In this document: in pieces, positions 57,267 through 62,954 of the stretch
Numbering within the stretch: position 1 is the first letter of the stretch
Layout of the letters: each line of letters begins with the position of its first letter
Source of the DNA: Thermoproteota archaeon
Lineage (GTDB): Archaea; Thermoproteota; Methanomethylicia; Methanomethylicales; Methanomethylicaceae
NCBI GenBank assembly: GCA_029887795.1
Contig: JARXPE010000004.1
Location: forward strand, 1-62,954
DNA: 62,954 nucleotides
Reading direction: 5' to 3'
Translations under genes and position numbers: made by a program
Notes under the pieces: model-generated
What the model was told of the DNA's origin: nothing
Database searches by the model: none
What the model saw: the letters and a program-made list of their open reading frames with translations, nothing else

Positions 57267-58094
57267 ATGCCCTACGTCAAAAAGAACGAGAGATATATCT
57301 TATATGCGATATCCTGTGGCTCAGGGATTATTCTAGGGATCTTAGGCTACTACATAGGAACAAACAACGTCAGGCTCGGGGATTATATAATTGTAATAGC
57401 GGTCATGCTAACGTTATTCCCGCCAGGCGCTCTCGACTACTTTGAGTTCAGATGGAAAAAATCCATCGAGAACAGGATGCCAGACATTCTCTACGACATT
57501 GCCGAAGGGCAGTTGACTGGCATGACTTTTATAAGAGCACTACAGACTGCAGCTACAAAGGATTACAGTGCAGCATCTAGAGAGCTCAGGAGGGTGCTTG
57601 CGCAGATCAGACTTGGAATGAGTCTGGAAGAAGCATTCCAGTCTTTTGCAAAAAGGGTTGACTCTGAGATTGTGAAAAAAGTAGGAATTGTAATATCCGA
57701 GACCAGCAAGTTCGGGGGAGACGTATCAAAAATAATAAGGAGCCTGGCAGATTATGTAAAGGACATAATACTTATTAATGAAGAGAGAAGGGCTACTATG
57801 CGAATGTATATAGGGGTCACATACATAGCTTTCGGCGTTTTACTTTTTACGATAATGATACTTTTGAATAACTTCTTTGTGCCGATAATTCAGTTAAGCG
57901 GAACTGTGATCTTTGTATCACAAGCGCCCTACGAAGAGTACAGAAGAATTTTCTTTTATTTATGTGTTGTACAGGCCATCTCTTCAGGACTTGTTGCGGG
58001 AAAGATGGGGGAGGGGACGATGTCTGCCGGGTTGAAACATGTAGTTATTATGCTCTTCTTGACACTATTACTCTTCTCAATCTTCATAATGTGA
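57267..58094 (+). CDS. Type IV pilus platform protein 2 (TadC-like, F family)
   Basis: The 275-residue protein starts at ATG 57267 right after the previous stop; the longer frame into the upstream gene is not used. It has two N-terminal helices, the T2SSF segment MPDILYDIAEGQLTGMTFIR ... IVISETSKFGGDVSKIIRSL and two or three C-terminal helices. It is the second membrane platform subunit. A prepilin peptidase gene is not in this window. Confidence 0.85.
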   Translation: MPYVKKNERYILYAISCGSGIILGILGYYIGTNNVRLGDYIIVIAVMLTLFPPGALDYFEFRWKKSIENRMPDILYDIAEGQLTGMTFIRALQTAATKDYSAASRELRRVLAQIRLGMSLEEAFQSFAKRVDSEIVKKVGIVISETSKFGGDVSKIIRSLADYVKDIILINEERRATMRMYIGVTYIAFGVLLFTIMILLNNFFVPIIQLSGTVIFVSQAPYEEYRRIFFYLCVVQAISSGLVAGKMGEGTMSAGLKHVVIMLFLTLLLFSIFIM

Positions 58095-58207
58095 AGGCTA
58101 TGCCATGGTAGCCTCAATCTTTCTTCCTTATAAATTGATATAATAAAAATTACTAAACATTGGGGAAGTTTTGGATTTTTCGGAAAACTTGCAAAAGATA
58201 CAGGCTA

Positions 58208-59218
58208 TTACGCCAAGACTTTGAGGCTTGTGGAAATAATGGACTTTAGAGGCGCCATTATGTCTGATACGGAAGTCCCTTCCACTATTTTTATTCCGTA
58301 AAGCGGGGCTAGTTTCTTTGCACCTTCCTGGATGCCCGGTATACAGACCAATATTGTGTTTGTTGGGTTGGTGTCCAATACTTTGACGAACAAGTTCATA
58401 ACAACAGATTCGTTAATTGGTTCTTTGGATACTGCGACATCCACGGCAACGGTGTTTCCAGACTTATCGACGCCCACTACATCGAAGGGGTGAGAAACGC
58501 CAGATTTCCCCAGAAGGGTTCCTGGTGAGCTCACGACATATCCCTCCTCTCTAAGTGTGCTTACTATAGGGTTGATGGCGAGGTGTCGCCGGGAGAATTC
58601 TTCTATGGCAGCTTTGTTTATTACAATGCGCCCAACGGAGGAAATGATTAAGCCATGCGCAGTTACCTCCTTCTTGCATCCCCTGCAGAGGTAGGTTATC
58701 TTCGGCAGGTCCATCTGCCGATAGCATGTGAGGCACCTGTACCAGACGCCAACAGTCCTATAGTCTCTGCCCTCTAGGGACAATTTAGATCCGCAGCTCG
58801 GACATATCAGCGTCCCTGTAGGGTCTTTAAACTTGGAGATAGGACCGATCACGCCATCCCTTATGTGCTCCAATAGCAACTCTTTGTAAAGTTGTGTTGA
58901 GTTACAGAAGTGGCAGTGGAAATAGACGCGGATTTGCTCAGACCCGCAATACGGGCACCTAAGTACTTGATCATGGTATTCTCTAGTGCCTAGACCTAGG
59001 GAGATGATCTTGTTTACAACCTCGATGGACTCAGTAGGAGAGACTTTGCAGGAGTTTATTATATCAGGGTAGACATATCCAAAACAAGCGTCAAATTCTG
59101 GTAGGAGCACATCTTTATTCCCCCTAACGAGATGTTCGAAAAGGCAGACTAGCCTCTGATCGCTTGTAATCGCCGAGTAATAAGAGCTTGGAGGGAGGGG
59201 CGACGACAATGACTCCAC
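58208..59218 (-). CDS. TackOD1-like zinc protein with nuclease-fold C-terminus
   Basis: The 336-residue protein has a zinc-rich middle: CPYCGSEQ, CHFCNSTQLY, GTLICPSCGSKLSLEGRDYR, then TVGVWYRCLTCYRQM and YLCRGCKKEV. The order and the L-EGRDYR segment resemble the TackOD1 output domain known from Thaumarchaeota and related TACK lineages, which is often linked to signalling proteins. The C-terminal 100 residues (HPFDVVGVDKSGNTVAVDVA) look like a restriction-endonuclease-type or Rossmann-like fold. It converges on the pilus operon and may regulate or respond to it. No partner is recognised. Confidence 0.65.
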   Translation of the reverse strand: MESLSSPLPPSSYYSAITSDQRLVCLFEHLVRGNKDVLLPEFDACFGYVYPDIINSCKVSPTESIEVVNKIISLGLGTREYHDQVLRCPYCGSEQIRVYFHCHFCNSTQLYKELLLEHIRDGVIGPISKFKDPTGTLICPSCGSKLSLEGRDYRTVGVWYRCLTCYRQMDLPKITYLCRGCKKEVTAHGLIISSVGRIVINKAAIEEFSRRHLAINPIVSTLREEGYVVSSPGTLLGKSGVSHPFDVVGVDKSGNTVAVDVAVSKEPINESVVMNLFVKVLDTNPTNTILVCIPGIQEGAKKLAPLYGIKIVEGTSVSDIMAPLKSIISTSLKVLA

Positions 59219-59339
59219 CTACTCGATAGTAGTTATCATAAACATTAACTCATGAATATAAACTATCAATCAAGTATATAAATAATCATATAGTATGATT
59301 AAAGCCTTATTATGAATTTTAGTGAGATATAATTAACTT

Positions 59340-59455
59340 TGGGGTGGTGAACCGCCCTACTTGAAGCGCAGTTAGCTTCGGTGTTAAAGCTGCTTGGGGG
59401 TTAATTCTACCGCCAGAGGCACTCTTAGTGGGCGAGTCAGAGCTGCCAGCTACCT
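59340..59455. ncRNA. Candidate structured RNA island
   Basis: Several stems can form: GGGTGG-TGAA-CCGCCC (with one G-U pair), GAAGC-GCAGTTA-GCTTC, and further GC-rich pairings around CCGCCAGAGGC. It stands out from the AT-rich DNA on either side. It might instead be the tail of a decayed transposable element. Confidence 0.3.
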
Positions 59456-59527
59456 TATCTCTTTATTGTCAAATCCCTCTGCCTAGCACGGATTTTTAAG
59501 GTCAGTAGTTCTGAGTCCCAAAAGGAG

Positions 59528-59573
59528 TGGACCGGTTTGGACTTGAACCAACAGTCATGGGTGGATCTCCCAT
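59528..59573 (-). other. tRNA 3-prime-half-like sequence
   Basis: On the minus strand an anticodon-arm-like ATGGG-AGATCCA-CCCAT is followed by a 4-5-base spacer, a T arm TTGG-TTCAAGT-CCAA and CCA. No 5-prime half can be found and the loop lacks T33, so it is a relic, a fragment left by integration, or a coincidence. Confidence 0.3.
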
Positions 59574-59959
59574 CCTCTTTTTTCCTATAATTGCACACAT
59601 ACTGGAGAACAGAATTCTGTCTAAACAAAAATCCCACACTACGTCAAATAAATCCATACATATTCACCATCACCTGATAGTCAGATTTCGTTTTTATTTT
59701 ATCAGCCATTTGTCACACTTACATAAAACCACCATCACCTTCCATAAAGATCACCCATTTTTCGCAATAAATTTTCCATTAGTTTTTGAGGGCAAGTCCT
59801 AAAAAAGTGCGATATGTTAACATTATGACTAAGATGGACAAGACAATGGTGGACTTATAGTAGAAGCAACATAATGAACGGCTCACTTTTTTCTTGAATC
59901 ATCTAAACTACTACTTCTTTTATTAAGACAAAGCTATTGCAGGAGTGCACATTTTATTG

Positions 59960-60045
59960 GGTAACAACCTGACAGTCTGGTCGCGCTCGGCTTGAAAGTC
60001 ATTAGGAAAATTTTCAAGTCCGGAGCCAGAGAGAGCATTCCCCTA
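59960..60045. ncRNA. Candidate hairpin RNA
   Basis: CGGCTTGAAA pairs with TTTCAAG-T-CCG around 15 bases, flanked by GTCGCGCTC and GAGCCAGAG which can extend the pairing. It is GC-rich within AT-rich flanks. No known family matches by eye. Confidence 0.3.
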
Positions 60046-60265
60046 TACGTGTCATGTCATTTAAAATTATTATATCTAAACTAATCTAAACTAAAATATA
60101 TACTTCATAATATTATTCATCTATAACCTCAACTTTCATGAGGCTAATACTTTTAAATCTAGATATCCAATATGTGAATTTAACACATTTAAAAATAAAA
60201 TCTTTAATTATAAAAAATATTATAATTTATTTTATAAAAAATAAAAATTTATTTGTTATGCGGTA

Positions 60266-62954
60266 TTACGGTTGTACCCTCCTTAGTATTAATATGATGG
60301 AGCCCAATGCAACGATTACCAAAATGACTATTATGTACAAGGTGTAGTCAACTGGAAGCTTGATTGTGAAGGACCAAGTGGCGGTTGCAGTATTTCCTGA
60401 GGTATCTTTTACAGTTAGAGAGACGATATGACTACCTTCTTCAAGCGTCGTGAAATAGGTTATGCTGACTGGTGTGACTATTGAGTATGCGGTCACATCC
60501 CTTCCATCCAACTTTAATGTTATTGATGTAGTATTTATTCCGACGTCATCTGAATAGGATGCATTAATTGTTATTGATTTAATGGAGAGGATTGTTCCAT
60601 TGAGAGGCGAGATGATGAATATCTTAGGAGGCGTAATGTCGGGAAGCTTGATTGTGAAGGACCAGGTGGCGGTTGCAGTATTTCCTGAGGTATCTTTTAC
60701 AGTTAGAGAGACGATATGACTACCAACATCAAATGTTGCTGCATATTCCACATAGGAGTTGTTCAGCTTAGTTGGAATTACTATACTGTCATCAATTGAG
60801 AGGATTATTGAAGATACATCGATTCCCACATCATCTGAGTAATGGGCATTAATTGCCACTGCTGTATCATATATGAGAGCTCCATTGGATGGATATACAG
60901 AATATATGGTCGGTGGTTTTATGTCGGGAAGCTTGATTGTGAAGGACCAGGTGGCGGTTGCAGTATTTCCTGAGGTATCCTTCACCTCAAAGTAGACTGA
61001 ATGGACTCCTTCGGAGATATCTGCGATTGGTGTATATATCACCATGGAGGAGTTTAGGATAGCCAAAGAGGTTACATCAACTCCATCAAGCAATAATCTA
61101 ATGCTAAATAGGGCTATTCCCACATCGTCCGAGTATTTCACTGTTATGAGGGGTCTCTTCTCGGCTACGGTCCCTTCTGGGGAGAACGAGGCTATTGTGG
61201 GAGGAGTGGTGTCTGGTGCGAGAGTTTTTGCACCTACGGCAAAGTATGAGAAGCCGGGCGAGACTGCCTCGAAGTAGTAGTAATCATCGTCCTGGGAGAC
61301 TAAGGATGTGGGGAGTCCGGTCCATGTGGTGTCAAGGCGGTAGAGCTGGACGGAGGAAGGATCGAGCCCCAGAGAGGAGAGAGTTGCCTTCGAGACCCTG
61401 AACTTGATGGTGGCTTGGGTGACGGCACCGGAGGGGACGTTGACCTCGATCTTTATGAAAGATGTGGGAGTTACTCCCGCCGGGAGCGGTACGGAAGTGG
61501 GGTTCTCAGAGTACTCCTCGGTGGTGACTTGGAGGGACGGGAATGACTCGTTCGTAACGAGTTCTATTGTCCTCACTGAAGCTGCGGGTGCCTGGGTGCC
61601 TACGTCCACAGTGGTGGGGGTGTTAGCGGCTATGGACAGGATTATGGAAGCGGTAGTGCCGGATACAGGTGTCGGTGCTGGAGGCGGTGGTGGAGGTGGT
61701 GGTGGAGGTGCGGGTATTGAGACTGTAAAGGACCAAGTCTTTGTCGCTTGGTTACCGACTGTGTCTTTCACGGAGACGTAGACTGTGTGGGAGCCCTCGC
61801 TGAGCCCTGCCGGGGTGTAAGTGAACCCGGTCTGAGTTACGGTGGAACTGGAAGTCACGTCAACACCATCCACCTTTACGATAACCGAGGCTGCGTCAAC
61901 GGCAACATTGTCGGAGAAGGAGGCGCTTATGGTGGGCGTAGTTGTAGTTACGGTGGAGCCGTCGGCGGGTGAGAGTGAGGATATGGTTGGTGGGACTGTA
62001 TCGGGTATGGCGACTAGGAATGTCCACTGAGTCGTCGCGCGGTTATTCAATGTGTCGTTCACGGACAGGTAGACTGTGTAGTAGCTCCCGTTAGTCAGGG
62101 CAGGCGGCGTATAAGTTATTCCAGATGCGGTGACGGTAGACGCCGAAGTGACGTCGCTACCATTGATGAGGATCCTGACTGACGATACAGATATGCCGTT
62201 TGGATCGGAGTAGCTGGCGGATATAGTGGGGGTAAGGGTCGTGATTGTGCTACCAGGCGTGGGTGTCAGGGAGTGTATGAGGGGCACACCCACATCAACA
62301 CCGAATGTCCAATTGGACCATGCCCTGTTGCCAGCAACGTCGCCGACCCAGAGGGCTATGCTGTGGGATCCGTCTGAGAGGTTGGCGGCGGGTGTGTAGG
62401 AGATCCCGGTCGGACCAACCGTTGCGAGTCCGGTGACGTCCACACCGTCCACGTAGAGTCTTATGGAGGGTACAGATATTCCAGAGACGGTGTCGGTGTA
62501 GTTGCAAGATATGGTTGGGCGGTTGTTTCCTGTAACGGTGTTGTTGGCTGGAGAAAGCGATGAAGTTGTGGGCGGGGTTGTGTCTACGAAGAAGATAATT
62601 GCGAAGGTGGCTGTGTTGCCCTGCGAGTCTGGTACGGTCACAGTGGCATTGTGGGGGCCGTCGGGGAGGGTTATAGTGTAGTTAATAGTCCATCCAGTCG
62701 CAGAGCCTCCCGAGACTGACGGAACCTTTGTGATGCCATCAACCTTGAAGACCACGCCAGCGGTGTTCACGGATGATACAGTGTCGTTCACCAAGAGTGT
62801 TATGTTGACTGAGTGAGTCGAGAGGTAGGAATTGTTAGCGGGCGTGTAGGAGATCAAGTATGGTGGCATCGAGTCTACGGTGAAGTACCATGTAGTGGAG
62901 TTCATGTTGTTGGACGTGTCGTTCACGGAGACGTATACGGTATGAGAGCCTTGT
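60266..62954 (-). CDS. Ig-like repeat surface protein with PGF-pre-PGF domain (N-terminus outside window)
   Basis: About 895 residues are visible and the frame continues off the right edge; a GTG at 62926 is only an internal Val. There are at least five Ig-like repeats of about 90-100 residues with SPADGSTVTTTTPTISASFS-type starts and SEGSHTVYVSVKDTVGN-type ends. A proline-only linker (61682-61712) follows the fourth, then a PGF-pre-PGF domain (SVRTIELVTNESFPSLQVTT ... GFSYFAVGA), then three more repeats and a C-terminal membrane helix LYIIVILVIVALGSIILILR. It is an S-layer or surface adhesion-type protein, anchored by its C-terminal helix. Three nearly identical DNA segments encode the last repeats. 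Confidence 0.85.
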   Translation of the reverse strand, partial: QGSHTVYVSVNDTSNNMNSTTWYFTVDSMPPYLISYTPANNSYLSTHSVNITLLVNDTVSSVNTAGVVFKVDGITKVPSVSGGSATGWTINYTITLPDGPHNATVTVPDSQGNTATFAIIFFVDTTPPTTSSLSPANNTVTGNNRPTISCNYTDTVSGISVPSIRLYVDGVDVTGLATVGPTGISYTPAANLSDGSHSIALWVGDVAGNRAWSNWTFGVDVGVPLIHSLTPTPGSTITTLTPTISASYSDPNGISVSSVRILINGSDVTSASTVTASGITYTPPALTNGSYYTVYLSVNDTLNNRATTQWTFLVAIPDTVPPTISSLSPADGSTVTTTTPTISASFSDNVAVDAASVIVKVDGVDVTSSSTVTQTGFTYTPAGLSEGSHTVYVSVKDTVGNQATKTWSFTVSIPAPPPPPPPPPPAPTPVSGTTASIILSIAANTPTTVDVGTQAPAASVRTIELVTNESFPSLQVTTEEYSENPTSVPLPAGVTPTSFIKIEVNVPSGAVTQATIKFRVSKATLSSLGLDPSSVQLYRLDTTWTGLPTSLVSQDDDYYYFEAVSPGFSYFAVGAKTLAPDTTPPTIASFSPEGTVAEKRPLITVKYSDDVGIALFSIRLLLDGVDVTSLAILNSSMVIYTPIADISEGVHSVYFEVKDTSGNTATATWSFTIKLPDIKPPTIYSVYPSNGALIYDTAVAINAHYSDDVGIDVSSIILSIDDSIVIPTKLNNSYVEYAATFDVGSHIVSLTVKDTSGNTATATWSFTIKLPDITPPKIFIISPLNGTILSIKSITINASYSDDVGINTTSITLKLDGRDVTAYSIVTPVSITYFTTLEEGSHIVSLTVKDTSGNTATATWSFTIKLPVDYTLYIIVILVIVALGSIILILRRVQP
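60354..60979 (-). repeat. Near-identical DNA repeats in the Ig-like gene
   Basis: Copies at 60354-60436, 60642-60724 and 60927-60979 (partial) differ by only a few bases. They encode the segment DTSGNTATATWSFTIKLP. Repeats this alike at DNA level imply recent duplication or gene conversion and may also cause copy-number change. Confidence 0.85.

Larger units (their letters stand above)
59219..60265. other. Long intergenic region with GC-rich structured islands
   Basis: About 1.05 kb without a supported gene, mostly AT-rich. It has GC-rich islands at 59340-59455, 59527-59580 and 59960-60045 that fold well and are listed as separate items. Confidence 0.6.

Noticed and set aside
1-62954. CRISPR array
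   Set aside because: No set of short repeats with equal-length spacers is present; the only direct repeats are the two 26-bp copies at 42.9 kb and the Ig-gene repeats.

Overview
The window is chromosomal DNA of an archaeon. It carries an archaeal replisome set (Orc1/Cdc6, MCM, a GINS subunit, both clamp-loader subunits, Hel308, a Hef-like helicase), archaeal class III signal-peptide pilins, a class I CCA-adding enzyme, TATA-box promoters, many TTG/GTG starts, and tRNA genes with introns that fit the archaeal splicing endonuclease. A tRNA intron outside the anticodon loop, the GINS-MCM adjacency and a TackOD1-like zinc protein point to the TACK/Thermoproteota side. I cannot name the class from this window, and no cultured relative is implied.

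Layout. 1-10.2 kb is dense core housekeeping: a CinA-like fragment, a zinc ribbon, a frameshifted PflX-like radical SAM gene next to intact amrS, then prs - tRNA G10 methyltransferase - RNase Z; on the opposite strand UPF0200 - UPF0201 - TIM-barrel isomerase; then thpR - cca - kinase. Most of these genes overlap, so they are probably co-transcribed. 10.2-17.1 kb is an accessory stretch: a solitary TnpB element, a DUF488 gene, a strong GC-rich hairpin, an orphan DNA methyltransferase, a V4R protein, gene relics (including a decayed TAXI-type solute-binding protein), a flavodoxin, a cysteine-cluster protein, and tRNA-Pro and intron-bearing tRNA-Gly. 17.2-19.8 kb is nicotinate phosphoribosyltransferase - enolase. 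19.9-26.7 kb is a replication block (ECF S component - GINS - MCM - intein-bearing Hel308). 26.9-29.1 kb is rfcS-rfcL, converging on a molybdenum-cofactor cluster (moaA, mobB, moaB, moaC, ArsR-type regulator) headed by cdc6. 33.4-37.7 kb holds AIR-synthase-like, THUMP, CorA, DUF362 and stand-alone LigD phosphoesterase genes and a tRNA-His with two introns.

37.8-40.7 kb is a complete porGDAB operon (pyruvate:ferredoxin oxidoreductase) behind a perfect 20-bp palindrome. 40.7-47.8 kb holds an M29-like peptidase, a winged-helix/VIT1 fusion, a mobile-looking AAA/DUF4143 ATPase behind tandem repeats, tRNA-Glu, an MFS transporter with an operator-like palindrome, and the Hef-like helicase.

48.0-59.2 kb is the most distinctive region. 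It looks like a type IV pilus/Tad-like locus: one secretion ATPase, two separate TadB/TadC-like membrane proteins, one ordinary pilin, two pilin-like proteins, and a 1494-residue protein that begins with a pilin N-terminus and continues into a very large adhesin-like ectodomain. A TackOD1-like zinc protein closes the locus. After a 1-kb intergenic region with several GC-rich structured islands, the window ends inside a large Ig-repeat surface protein with a PGF-pre-PGF domain. The pilus ATPase and platform proteins would assemble the pilin-like subunits, with the giant pilin a candidate tip or surface adhesin; this is inference from gene content.
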